From positions 1,302,001 through 1,366,000 of the forward strand of contig OZ240678.1 of NCBI GenBank assembly GCA_965198905.1: a stretch of DNA of 64,000 nucleotides. Direction: 5' to 3'. The translations under genes were made by a program, and so were the position numbers. The notes under the pieces are model-generated. The model was not told where the DNA came from, searched no databases, and was given only the letters and a program-made list of their open reading frames with translations. Positions 1 to 7,708 of the stretch are shown here, one piece after another; within the stretch, counting starts at the first letter, position 1, and each line of letters opens with the position of its first letter. This DNA is from CAHJWH01 sp965198905. Lineage in GTDB: Bacteria > Pseudomonadota > Alphaproteobacteria > Caulobacterales > Caulobacteraceae.

Positions 1-570
1 AGCCGTGGCGGCTCGGCGGTGATCATGGCGGCCGAGCAGCTGGAGAACATCGGCGTGCCGGTCCACTCCATGTTCCTGTTCGACCCCGTCGCGCGCCATC
101 CCTATCCGGGCGGCGAGGTGATCCCCGGCAACGTCGCCTTCAGTCGAATAGCACGGCGCGACCAGAGCTGGAGCTTCGTGATGAAGTACGAGGGCACTCT
201 TAGCGACAGCAAGAAGATCGGCGACAGCTCCAACCCCTGCCGCCCCTTCTTTGGCAATACCGGGCTGAATTGGCGCGGGCTCGGCGACCACCAGACGCCG
301 ACAGTGTTCAAAGGCTCGCATGGGGCGCTGGGCGGCGTGGGCTGGAAGTTCGTCACCGAGGACGCGACATGCCAGCTGCAGGTCTCAGCCTGGATGGGCC
401 AGCAGATGCGCTCGCGCGGGTTGATGGCCAATCTAGGGCCGGGCTTCCTGGACCCCACCCCGCCGGAAAAGCCGGCCACGGCCACCAAGCTCGTCGGTCA
501 GGCGCTGGACGCCGGACTGCTGGCCAAGAGCGCGCTGGTGCGGATCGGGAGCGGCTGGTCGGGGCTGTAA
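1..570 (+). CDS. Alpha/beta hydrolase, C-terminal part (DUF2235/Tle-like lipase), partial at window edge
   Basis: The reading frame is open from base 1 and ends with TAA at 568-570, so the 5' end lies outside the window. The first codons read SRGGSA, the second half of a G-x-S-x-G nucleophile elbow, followed by a hydrophobic helix and LFDPVARH. Further on, FKGSHGALGG and then SAWMGQQMRSRGL match in layout the 'H-x-D/A-x-GG ... WM ... GL' block of DUF2235-type hydrolases, a family that includes T6SS phospholipase effectors. The His of GSHGALGG would be the catalytic base. A role as a T6SS effector is inference from fold and from the T6SS that starts 6.3 kb away across the mobile-element block; an ordinary cytoplasmic esterase is equally possible. 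Confidence 0.5.
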   Translation, partial: SRGGSAVIMAAEQLENIGVPVHSMFLFDPVARHPYPGGEVIPGNVAFSRIARRDQSWSFVMKYEGTLSDSKKIGDSSNPCRPFFGNTGLNWRGLGDHQTPTVFKGSHGALGGVGWKFVTEDATCQLQVSAWMGQQMRSRGLMANLGPGFLDPTPPEKPATATKLVGQALDAGLLAKSALVRIGSGWSGL

Positions 571-594
571 GGAGACCGGACTCGATCTGCCAAA

Positions 595-1647
595 CCCTAT
601 GCTGAGCCTCTACACGTCTGCCTCAATCCTCCCGTGGACTTGCCTCGGAAAAGTGGAGAGCTCCCGATGAGGAAGGAGAGCCACCATGGCGCAGCGATTC
701 ACGAAGGAGTTTGAGGGGGAGGCCGTTCGGCTGGTCCGCACGAGCGGCCGGACCAAGCGGGAGATCGCTGATGATCTCGGCGTGGGGGTGTCGACGCTGA
801 CACGCTGGCTGGCCCACAGCCGGGACCGGCAGATGGAAGCGCCCGAGCGACCGCCGCCGGGTGAGGACGTGGCCGTCGAGTTGAAGCGGCTTCGACGGGA
901 GAACGAGATCCTTCGCCAGGAGCGGGACATCCTGAAGAAGGCGACGGCTTTTTTCGTCAAGGAGGGAAGTCGATGAGGTTTGAACTCGTCGATGCGGCGA
1001 AGAAGGATTTCCCTGTCCAGAGGCTCTGCAAGGTGCTCGGCGTCAGCGAGAGCGGCTACTTTGCCTGGAGAGATCGGCCGGCTAGCCGGCGCCAACGTGA
1101 GGACATGGTGCGAGCGGAGCCCACGTACGCTCCGCCTTCGCATGCTCGAACGGCACGTACGGCAGCCCGCGGATGACATACGAGCTGCGCGACCAAGGCC
1201 TGCAGGTGGGTCGCCGCCGCACGGCGCGACTGATGCGGGACAATGGCTTGAAGGCTCGGCAGAAGCGACGCTTCAAGCGCACGACCGACAGCGAGCACGC
1301 CTGGCCGATCGCGCCAAACCTCATCGACCAAGACTTCGCCGCGACCGCGCCCAACCAGAAGTGGGGCGTGGACATCTCCTACGTCTGGACCCGCGAGGGA
1401 TGGCTGTATCTGGCCGTGGTGATCGACCTGTTCTCACGACGCGTCGTCGGCTGGTCCGTCGGCGATCGGTTACACCGTCGTCTCGCCCTTAGCTAGCTCT
1501 TGGCCAAGCCCTGGCCATCCGACGGCCTGCGCGTGGCCTGATCCACCACTCAGATCGCGGCAGTCAATATTGTTCCAATGACTACCAGGCCGAGCTGCGC
1601 CGCCATGGCATCCAGATATCGATGTCAGGCAAAGGCGACTGCTACGA
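595..1647 (+). mobile_element. IS3-family insertion sequence remnant, 3' end lost
   Basis: The segment carries the orfA/orfB pair of an IS3-family element. The right part is gone: the OrfB frame is recognisable up to SGKGDCYD and then stops matching at about 1647, where an IS110-type sequence begins. The left boundary is approximate because no matching right inverted repeat remains for comparison. Two further frameshifts in orfB show that the element is dead. Confidence 0.7.
686..976 (+). CDS. IS3-family transposase OrfA
   Basis: This 96-residue protein has an N-terminal helix-turn-helix (KREIADDLGVGVSTLTRWL, about residues 25-43). A leucine-zipper-like stretch with ELKRLRRENEILRQERDIL follows (about 66-84) and the protein ends KKATAFFVKEGSR, a typical IS3 OrfA tail. 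It provides DNA binding and, through a frameshift, the N terminus of the OrfAB transposase. A GGAAGGAGAG-type ribosome site precedes the ATG. It overlaps orfB by 4 nt (ATGA). The frame is intact, but its partner orfB is broken, so it should not support transposition by itself. Confidence 0.85.
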   Translation: MAQRFTKEFEGEAVRLVRTSGRTKREIADDLGVGVSTLTRWLAHSRDRQMEAPERPPPGEDVAVELKRLRRENEILRQERDILKKATAFFVKEGSR

Positions 1648-1667
1648 TTGTGAGAGTGTGGGCGCTG
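973..1667 (+). pseudogene. IS3-family transposase OrfB, broken by at least two frameshifts and truncated
   Basis: Three reading frames are needed to follow the protein. Bases 973-1120 give MRFELVDAAKKDFPVQRLCK onward, the usual OrfB start. Bases 1150-1480 give SNGTYGSPRMTYELRDQG and then WGVDISYVWTREGWLYLAVV with IDLFSRRVVGW, which hold the first two catalytic Asp residues of the DDE core. Bases 1540-1645 give GLIHHSDRGSQYCSNDY and SGKGDCYD in another frame. The final part, with the catalytic Glu (normally in NAMVESFF), is missing because IS110 sequence follows. The gene cannot make transposase. Confidence 0.85.
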
Positions 1668-1736
1668 CCTGGAGGCCTGACCCTTGCTACGATCGACCTC
1701 GTGTCATCGCGTTGACGTGTCGGCCTTCCAGGCAGC
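1664..1736 (+). ncRNA. Stem-loop in IS110 leader, possible bridge RNA region
   Basis: GCTGCCTGGAGGCC at 1664-1677 pairs with GGCCTTCCAGGCAGC at 1722-1736 with one bulged base, giving a strong stem with a 44-nt loop. It lies in the roughly 200-nt non-coding leader between the element's left edge and the transposase ATG at 1847. IS110-group elements are known to encode a structured bridge RNA in this leader, so the stem-loop is a candidate for part of it. No guide loops were matched to flanking DNA. Confidence 0.3.
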
Positions 1737-1846
1737 ACCTGCCGCTCGGCTGGATGTGACTTCATAGGAGCTTGAGGGCGACCATCCCATCACAGTCCTG
1801 TCCGCCATCCGATCGTCAGGCCTTTGCAGCCAGGCCGGAGATTTCA

Positions 1847-2746
1847 ATGAACGAGGTCGTATCCGCAGACGTCATCATCGGCGTCGATACACAAGGAGGT
1901 CCACGCCGCCTTCGCCATCAACGGGCTCAGCGCCGAGCTCGGGGCCATGACCATCCCGGCGAACCCCAAGGCCTACCGAGACTTGGAGGCCTGGGCGATG
2001 TCGCTTGGCGCCGTTCGGGCGATCGGGATCGAGGGTACGGGGTCCTACGGCGCGGGCCTGTGCCGCTTCCTTCGCGCTCGCGGCTGCGAAGTGCTGGAGG
2101 TCAATCGCCCCAACCGTCAGCTTCGACACAAGAAGGGCAAGAGCGACACCGTCGACGCCGAGAGCGCGGCCCGTGCGGTGCTGAGCGGCCAGGCCACGGC
2201 CTCGCCAAAGTCGGGCGACAGCGTGGTGGAGATGATCCGCCATCTCAAGGTCGCGCGCGACACCGCCGTCAAGGCGCGAACCCAAGCCATGCAAATCATG
2301 AAGGCTGTCATCGTCAGCGCTCCAGACGCCCTGCGTGAAGACCTCGATCACGTCGCCGGCAAGATGGCCTTCGTGCGCCGCCTCGCAGCGTTGCGACCCG
2401 GCCCGATCACCACCACGACGGCCTCGGCCAAGGCCAGCCTGCGTGCGATCGCCCGCCGCTGGCTGGCGCTGGACGCCGAGATCAAGGCCCATGAGGCGCA
2501 GCTGGAGACCTTCACCGCCCAGCAAGCGCCCGAGCTCGTCCAGGCGCACGGCATGGCCGCCGGCACGGCGGCTCAAATGCTGATCCTGGTCGGCGACAAT
2601 CCACAGCGCATCCGCTCCGAGGCGGCCTTCGCCAAGCTCTGCGGCGCATGCCCTATTCCGGCGTCCAGCGGCAAGACCAACCGACACAGGCTCAATCGTG
2701 GCGGAGACCGACAGGCGAACGCCGCGCTGTACCGTGTCGTCATCGT
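1847..2746 (+). pseudogene. IS110-family transposase (DEDD), frameshifted near the N terminus and truncated
   Basis: ATG at 1847 opens MNEVVSADVIIGVDT, the usual start with the first catalytic Asp. Near 1890 the sequence ACACAAGGAGGTCC lacks two bases relative to the expected DTHKEVHAA, and the protein continues in the next frame. There it shows GIEGTGSYG (catalytic Glu), KKGKSDTVDAESAARAV (catalytic Asp) and a transposase_20 part with ILVGDNPQRIRSEAAFAKLC and SGKTNRHRLNRGGDRQANAA. After ALYRVVIV the conserved C-terminal tail is replaced by unrelated codons to a stop at 2795. Both lesions indicate an inactive gene. Confidence 0.85.
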
Positions 2747-2749
2747 TCA

Positions 2750-3388
2750 TCACCGCCGAAGATCGACATTTCGGAGCGGATGGTGGAGTCGCTGATGAAG
2801 GCCACGGTGCGGGCCTTGGCTGGCGCGGGTGCTTTCGGCCGAAGCTTGGTAAAGCCTCGCTTTCTCCATCGCCCTGGCGCGAGCGGCGGCGTCGCGGGCG
2901 TCCAATTCCGCCGCTTCCCCGGCCGAGATTTCGCGCATGCCGTTGCGCGTGTTCCGGCCCGCGCCGTTCTCGCGGCGCCAGGCCGGATAGCTCGCCCAGA
3001 GCTCATCGGCGATGCGATGCACCTGTACCGGGCCGACGTAATCCTCAAGCGCACCCTGGATCACTGCCTTCAGCTTCTCGGGGCGCGCCTTGCTGATTTC
3101 GCCCCGCTTGGCGCGCGCTTCCTGGGTGGCGAGGTACTCCTGGGCCACCGCTCGGAAGGGGTGATTGAAAACGGGGATGCCGTGCTTGAGCATGGCGCGC
3201 ACCTCCACCTCCTGCTCGCTTGCGAGGTGGCGGGCCACGCTGATGTCGGCGGTCTTCAGCGAAATGGTTTTGTAGCGATCAGCCCTGGGAAGCTTGACCC
3301 GGCAATACCAGTTGCGATGCCCCACATCCGCCCGGCGGAAGATGATCAGGCCCGGCTTGAGCTCTTCTTTGTCCGTCACGAACGCCAT
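2750..3388 (-). pseudogene. Tyrosine site-specific integrase, N-terminal fragment
   Basis: From ATG at 3386-3388 the minus strand reads MAFVTDKEELKPGLIIFRRA and WYCRVKLPRADRYKTISLKT, the opening of phage-type integrases, then a helical stretch with SVARHLASEQEVEVRAM and EYLATQEARAKRGEISKARP that fits the SAM-like core-binding domain. After about residue 170 the frame becomes arginine-rich nonsense, while the next frame reads ISDSTIRSEMSIF, a plausible continuation, so a frameshift near 2880 is likely. The catalytic domain with the R-H-R-Y residues is absent because the gene is cut by the IS110 remnant. It is a relic of an integrated island or prophage. Confidence 0.55.
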
Positions 3389-3435
3389 GGCGACCCTCGT
3401 TCTGTGCAGGTTCCGTGCAGATCGCGGCGCTAATA

Positions 3436-4586
3436 CCAGTTCTCTGAGTGCGTGACTCTGGGGCTTGCGGCTGGCGGCTGGGGTTGATTCAAGGTGGTGA
3501 ACGAGGGGGTTCACCATGCCGATTGCGCTTCGCCAAGATTTTGATGCGACCACGACCCGGGCGGCTGCGAAGCTGTCCAAGGACAGTGGGCAGACGCGGC
3601 GTCTGTTGGCTCTGGCGGCGATCTACGAGGGGGCGTCGCGCACGCAGGCGGCGCGGATCGGCGGTGTGACGCTGCAGATCATTCGGGACTGGGTGGTGAA
3701 GTTCAACGCCGTTGGGCCAAGCGGATTGATCGACCGCAAGCCGCCTGGCCAGCCTGCGCGTCTGGTGGATATCCATCACACCGCCTTGATCAAGATGATC
3801 GAGCAAGGCCCAGACCCGCAAGTGCATGGGGTGGTGCGTTGGCGCTTGATCGATTTGGCGCGACGACTGGAAGAAGACTTTCAGCTTGAGGTCTCCATAC
3901 AGACGTTGAGCCGGGAGCTGCGTCGGCTGGGCTATCGGAAGCTGTCGGCAAGGCCCCGCCATCAGGCTCAGGACCCAGCCGCGCAGGAGGCGTTCAAAAA
4001 GGGGGCTTCGCAGCAGAGCTGTTGAAGGTCAAAGCGAGCATCGCGCCTGGGCTGAAGCTGGAGATTTGGTGGCAAGACGAAGCCAGGGTCGGGCAGAAGA
4101 ACAAGATCACCCGCCGCTGGTGGAAGCGCGGCGCCCGACCCTGCGCCCCTCACGACCAGAGAACGGCTTCGGCCTACATCTTCGGAGCGATATGCCCTCA
4201 GCAGGGCAAGGCGGCCGGGCTCGTCCTACCCTTCTGCAACACCGCGGCGATGAACCTGCACTTGGCGGAGATATCTCGCACCGTCGCGCCCGACGCACAC
4301 GCCGTGCTGATCATGGATCAGGCGGGCTGGCACACCACCAAGAAGCTCGACCTGCCTTCCAACATCAGCATCATCGCGCTGCCGGCTCGCTGCCCTGAAC
4401 TTATCCGGTCGAGAACATCTGGCAGTACATGCGAGACAACTGGCTATCGAACCTCATCTTCAAGTCTTACGACGACATCGTCAGCCAATGCTGCGCGGCG
4501 TGGAACAAGCTCGTCCAGCAACCCTCCACCATCACTTCGATCGGAATGCGAGAGTGGACGCATGGGTTCTAGTCAGCGGGATTTGG
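3436..4586 (+). mobile_element. IS630-family insertion sequence, copy A (defective)
   Basis: The element is bounded by TACCAG on the left and TTTGGTA on the right, with TA dinucleotides at 3434-3435 and 4587-4588, as expected for the TA target of IS630/Tc1 elements. Its terminal 30-40 bases match those of the second copy (5529-6680), which fixes both edges. The two copies are close in protein sequence but clearly not identical, so they look like separate insertions or an old duplication. Confidence 0.75.
3516..4572 (+). pseudogene. IS630-family transposase, copy A, with an extra frameshift
   Basis: The first frame (3516-4025) encodes the helix-turn-helix half: MPIALRQDFDATTTRAAAKL, then AIYEGASRTQAARIGGVTLQ and IDRKPPGQPARL. 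The catalytic half is in the -1 frame after an A5G5 run near 4000 and shows EIWWQDEARVGQKNKITRRW (first Asp) and VLIMDQAGWHTTKKL (second Asp). The A/G run could be a programmed slip because copy B has the same arrangement. Near 4400 a further 1-nt lesion shifts CPELNPVENIWQYMRDNWL into another frame, separating the third acidic residue. The end is TAG at 4570-4572. This copy is inactive. Confidence 0.8.
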
Positions 4587-4591
4587 TATAA

Positions 4592-5523
4592 GAGTCTGAC
4601 TCATAATGTTTGCGTGCTGATGCAGGGACTTGCGACCCGGCGGGTCATGAGCTGGACAGAGGCCATGAAGAGCCAGGCGGTCGAGCTCTCGAGGGTGGTC
4701 TCGAAGTCCTTGGCCAAGCGTCGATTGCGGCCGAGCCAGGCGAAGGTGCGTTCGACCACCCAACGTCGGGGAAGGAGTTCGAAGCCCTGGGCGATGTCGG
4801 ACCGCTTGATGATCTCGATGGTCCAGTCGCCGCGGCCCGCGAGGGCGTCGCGAAGCTTGTCTCCGGCGTAGCCGCCGTCGGCGAAGACGTGGCGAAGCCA
4901 GGGGAAGCGGAAACGGATGTCGGCCAGCACCTTGGGCGCTCCGTCGCGGTCCTGAACGTCGGCGGTGAGGACTTTCGCTCCGACCAAGAGGCCCAGGGTG
5001 TCGGTGATGATGTGGCGCTTGCGGCCTTTGATCTTCTTGCCCGCGTCGTAGCCGCGGGGTCCGCCGGCCTCTGTGGTCTTCACGCTCTGACTGTCGATCA
5101 CGCCCGCGCTGGGCGAGGCCAGCCGCCCTTGCGCCTGGCGCGCCTCCATCAGCAGCAGGTGATTGATATTCTTCCACAGCCCCGTGTCGCGCCAGAGGTA
5201 GAAGTAGCGCTGAACCGTGGTCACGGGTGGAAAGTCGCTCGGCAGCATCCGCCAGGGCTGCCCGCTGCGCAGAAGGTAGAGCAGCGCATCAACGATCGTC
5301 CGCAACGGCCACTTCGCCGGGCGGCCAAGCCGTGAGCGCGCCGGGAGCAAGGGCCGCAGCAGCGCCCACTCCGCCTCCGTCAGATCGCTTGAATACCGCA
5401 GCCCCTTTCGGGCATGTCTACGCCGGGTGGTTTCGGTCCACATGGGATCCCCGTTGATGGCTCGCACCTCCAACGGAATCACAAGCGGTCGAAATCACCC
5501 AACCTTCTTTTCGGGTCAGCCTC
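4592..5523 (-). mobile_element. IS5-family (IS1031-type) insertion sequence, apparently intact
   Basis: The ends are GAGTCTGACTCATAA (from 4592) and, on the other strand, GAGGCTGACCCGAAAAG (from 5523), an imperfect terminal inverted repeat of the IS1031 style. TAA flanks it on both sides (4589-4591 and 5524-5526), fitting the 3-bp TNA duplication of this group. It sits exactly between the two inverted IS630 copies. With an unbroken transposase gene and both ends present, it is the best candidate for a still-mobile element in the window. Confidence 0.8.
4601..5482 (-). CDS. IS5-family transposase
   Basis: This is a single frame of 293 residues. A shorter version from ATG at 5443 starts MWTETTRRRHARKG, which is the common N terminus of this group, so the first 13 residues are uncertain. 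An N-terminal DUF4096-type region (LTEAEWALLRPLLPARSRLG) is followed by the DDE core: VIDSQSVKTTEAGG (first Asp), HVFADGGYAGDK (second Asp) and VVERTFAWLGRNRR (Glu). It catalyses cut-and-paste transposition of the surrounding element. The gene fills nearly the whole element and shows no damage. Confidence 0.9.
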   Translation of the reverse strand: MIPLEVRAINGDPMWTETTRRRHARKGLRYSSDLTEAEWALLRPLLPARSRLGRPAKWPLRTIVDALLYLLRSGQPWRMLPSDFPPVTTVQRYFYLWRDTGLWKNINHLLLMEARQAQGRLASPSAGVIDSQSVKTTEAGGPRGYDAGKKIKGRKRHIITDTLGLLVGAKVLTADVQDRDGAPKVLADIRFRFPWLRHVFADGGYAGDKLRDALAGRGDWTIEIIKRSDIAQGFELLPRRWVVERTFAWLGRNRRLAKDFETTLESSTAWLFMASVQLMTRRVASPCISTQTL

Positions 5524-5542
5524 TAATACCAAATCCCGCTAA

Positions 5543-6088
5543 CTAGAACCTGTGAGCCCACGCCCGCATCCCGATCGAGGTGATGGTAGCGGGCTGCTGG
5601 ACGAGTTTGTTCCACGCCGCACAGCACTGGGTCACGATGTCGTCGTAGGATTTGAAGATGCGGTTCGAGAGCCAGTTGTCTCTCATGTATTGCCAGATGT
5701 TCTCCACTGGGTTCAGCTCAGGACACCGAGCTGGCAGCGAGATGATGCTGACGTTGGAAGGCAGGACGAGTTTCTTTGTCGTGTGCCAACCCGCCTGGTC
5801 CATGATGAGGACGGCGTGTGCGCCCGGCGCGATGGCGAGGGATATCTCCGCCAAGTGCAGGTTCATCGCCGAGGTGTCGCAGAAGGGCAGGACGAGCCCG
5901 GCCGCCTTGCCGTGCTGGGGGCATATCGCTCCGAAGATGTAGGCTGACGCCGTTCTCTGGTCATGAGGGGCTGAGGGCCTCACCCCGCGTTTGGACCACC
6001 GGCGCGTGATCTTGTTCTTCTGACCGACGCGGGCCCCGTCTTGCCACCAGATCTCCAGCTTCAGCTCAGGTGCGAGGCTCGCCTTCAC
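5543..6088 (-). CDS. IS630-family transposase, catalytic (DDE) frame (copy B)
   Basis: About 181 residues hold the catalytic core: EIWWQDGARVGQKNKITRRW (first Asp), HAVLIMDQAGWHTTKKL (second Asp) and CPELNPVENIWQYMRDNWLS (Glu). Unlike copy A, the LNPVENIW block is in frame. It is probably expressed as a fusion with the upstream frame through -1 frameshifting at the A6G4 run. Family members usually have Glu after WQD; here it is Gly, a change outside the three catalytic residues. Confidence 0.75.
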   Translation of the reverse strand: MKASLAPELKLEIWWQDGARVGQKNKITRRWSKRGVRPSAPHDQRTASAYIFGAICPQHGKAAGLVLPFCDTSAMNLHLAEISLAIAPGAHAVLIMDQAGWHTTKKLVLPSNVSIISLPARCPELNPVENIWQYMRDNWLSNRIFKSYDDIVTQCCAAWNKLVQQPATITSIGMRAWAHRF

Positions 6089-6600
6089 CTCCAGAAGGCC
6101 TGCATCGAAGCCCCTTTTTTGAACGCCTCGACAGCGAGTGGGTCCTGAGCCTGATGGCGGGGCCTCGCCGACAGCTTTCGATAGCCCAGCCGCCGCAGCT
6201 CACGGCTCAAAGTCTGTACGGAAACCTCAAGCTGGAAGTCCTCCTCCAGTCTGCGGACCAGATCGATCAAGCGCCAACGCACCACGCCATGCACTTGCAC
6301 GTCCGGGCCTTCCTCGATCATCTTGATCAAAGCGGCGTGATGGGTCGCCCCCAGACGCGGCGGCTGCCCCGGCGGTTTGCGGTCGATCAGTCCGCCCGGC
6401 CCCTGGGCGTTGAACTTCACCACCCAGTCCCGGATGATCTGCAGCGTCACCCCGCCGATCCGCGCCGCCTGCGTGCGCGACGCCCCCTCGTAGATCGCCG
6501 CCAGAGCCAACAGACGCCGCGTCTGCCCACTGTCCTTGGACAGCTTCGCAGCCACCCGGGTCGTGGTCGCATCAAAATCCTGGCGAAGCGCAATCGGCAT
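6085..6600 (-). CDS. IS630-family transposase, N-terminal frame (copy B)
   Basis: This frame encodes about 171 residues with a helix-turn-helix (ASRTQAARIGGVTLQIIRDW, about 40-59), a linker IDRKPPGQPPRL, and a second helical DNA-binding part ending LRRLGYRKLSARPRHQAQDP. Near its end the coding strand has TTC-A6-G4. A -1 slip there joins the frame to the catalytic half, giving GFDAGLLEVKASLAPELKLE, which is the expected continuity for this family. The frame overlaps the downstream frame by 4 nt. The slip is an inference from sequence continuity in both copies. Confidence 0.75.
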   Translation of the reverse strand: MPIALRQDFDATTTRVAAKLSKDSGQTRRLLALAAIYEGASRTQAARIGGVTLQIIRDWVVKFNAQGPGGLIDRKPPGQPPRLGATHHAALIKMIEEGPDVQVHGVVRWRLIDLVRRLEEDFQLEVSVQTLSRELRRLGYRKLSARPRHQAQDPLAVEAFKKGASMQAFWR

Positions 6601-6771
6601 GGTGAACCCCCTCGTTCACCACCTTGAATCAACCCCAGCCGCCAGCTGCAAGCCCCAGAGTCACGCACTCAGAGAACTGGTATAAGTCATTGATTGGCCG
6701 TGGCTGTGCAGGGCTTGTGAGCGATGATCATTCCAGGAAAAACACGATAATACAACTATATAGAGAATATT

Positions 6772-6891
6772 GCTCATCCCGGCGAATGCCGGGACCCCGA
6801 TCACAGGGCGCCAAGGCTTGAAGGTAGGGCCTTCCCAGCGGCCTTAAGGGCGAGCCTTAAAATCTGGGTCCCGGCATTCGCCAGGATGAGC
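6772..6891. repeat. Inverted repeat (REP/MITE-like) at the left end of the T6SS region
   Basis: CTCATCCCGGCGAATGCC and onward (6772-6797) is mirrored by GGTCCCGGCATTCGCCAGG and onward (6866-6891), arms of about 26 bp with one mismatch around a 68-nt spacer. It follows an AT-rich patch (6730-6775) and lies just after the pppA stop codon. Such 'CATCCCGGCGAATGCCGGGACC' palindromes are common intergenic repeats in Caulobacterales-like genomes. It may also act as a transcription barrier at the end of the T6SS operon. Confidence 0.6.
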
Positions 6892-6928
6892 GGACTTGAT
6901 GGGCCACGTAGGACGTGGTCCGCGGCCC

Positions 6929-7708
6929 TCAGCTGAAGAACACGTCTCGCTGCTGATTGAGGGTATGGTCGGGGTTGGCGCAGGCACGGACCAGCACCAC
7001 GGTGACGTTGTCCTTGGCGCCCCGCTCCAGCGTGCGCGCGATGAGGGTGTCGGCCGCAGCGTCCAGGGAGGAGTCGTGCAGGACGGCGGCGATCTCGCGG
7101 TCGTCCAGCATGCCGGTGAGCCCGTCGGAGCAGAGCAGGAAGACGTCGCCGGGCTCCACCGCCCCCTGCTGCATGTCGAGCGCCAGCCGGTCGGTGACGC
7201 CCACCGCCCGGGTTATGACGTTGGAGCGGGTGTAGCTCTTGGCCTCGGCGCGGGAGAGGGAGCCGGAGTCGATCAACTCCTGCAGCCGGCTGTGGTCGCG
7301 GGTGATCTGCTCGAAGCGACCGTCCCGCAGCAGGTAGACCCGACTGTCCCCGGCCCACAGGCAGGCATAGTGGCCGCCAAAGGCCAGCAGCGCCACCACG
7401 GTCGACCCGATCACCGAGCCCGGGGCCATCACTGCGGCCCGGGCGATCAGGGTGCGGTTCACCCGCTGGATGCTGTCGCGCACGTCGTCCAGGAAGGCGT
7501 AGCCGGAGGAGGTGTCGTCGACCCGCTCCAGCGCCTCCACGATCAGGCCGCTGGCCACTTCGCCCGCCTGGTGGCCGCCCATGCCGTCGGCCACGGCCCA
7601 CAGGCCGATCTGCAGCCGGTCGCAGAAGTTGTCCTCGTTCAGGCGGCGGACGTTGCCGACGTGGGTGCGGGCGGCGGACTCGAAGACGAGGCGGGGCGAG
7701 GGCGTCAC
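6929..7708 (-). CDS. pppA: T6SS PP2C-family protein phosphatase PppA
   Basis: The GTG at 7708 was chosen because it overlaps the tagF stop (GTGA) and starts VTPSPRLVFESAARTHVGNV, the usual PP2C opening; a longer frame upstream is arginine-rich read-through. Motifs of the Mn/Mg-dependent Ser/Thr phosphatase family follow in order: RTHVGNVRRLNEDNF, VADGMGGHQAGEVAS, WAGDSRVYLLRDG, LLCSDGLTGMLDD and GAKDNVTVVLV. In known T6SSs PppA removes the phosphate that PpkA places on TagH/Fha or TssL and so switches the machine off. It is the last gene of the tssK-tssL-tssM-tagF-pppA run. Confidence 0.9.
   Translation of the reverse strand: MTPSPRLVFESAARTHVGNVRRLNEDNFCDRLQIGLWAVADGMGGHQAGEVASGLIVEALERVDDTSSGYAFLDDVRDSIQRVNRTLIARAAVMAPGSVIGSTVVALLAFGGHYACLWAGDSRVYLLRDGRFEQITRDHSRLQELIDSGSLSRAEAKSYTRSNVITRAVGVTDRLALDMQQGAVEPGDVFLLCSDGLTGMLDDREIAAVLHDSSLDAAADTLIARTLERGAKDNVTVVLVRACANPDHTLNQQRDVFFS

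Larger units (their letters stand above)
1648..2750 (+). mobile_element. IS110-family insertion sequence, truncated at its 3' end
   Basis: The element interrupts the IS3 OrfB coding sequence immediately after codons for GDCYD, and consists of about 200 nt of non-coding leader followed by an IS110-type transposase frame. The 3' end of the transposase is lost near 2746, where sequence matching a minus-strand integrase begins. IS110 elements lack terminal inverted repeats, so the left edge was set by the loss of IS3 homology. The order of events read from the nesting is IS3 first, then IS110, then a deletion or rearrangement that joined IS110 to the integrase. Confidence 0.65.
5529..6680 (-). 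mobile_element. IS630-family insertion sequence, copy B, inverted relative to copy A
   Basis: It is bounded by TACCAAATCCCGC on the left and GAGAACTGGTA on the right, with TA at 5527-5528 and 6681-6682. It carries two overlapping frames (6085-6600 and 5543-6088) that together make a full IS630 transposase. It is 1152 bp long against 1151 bp for copy A. Unlike copy A, it has no lesion other than the conserved frame change. Confidence 0.75.
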
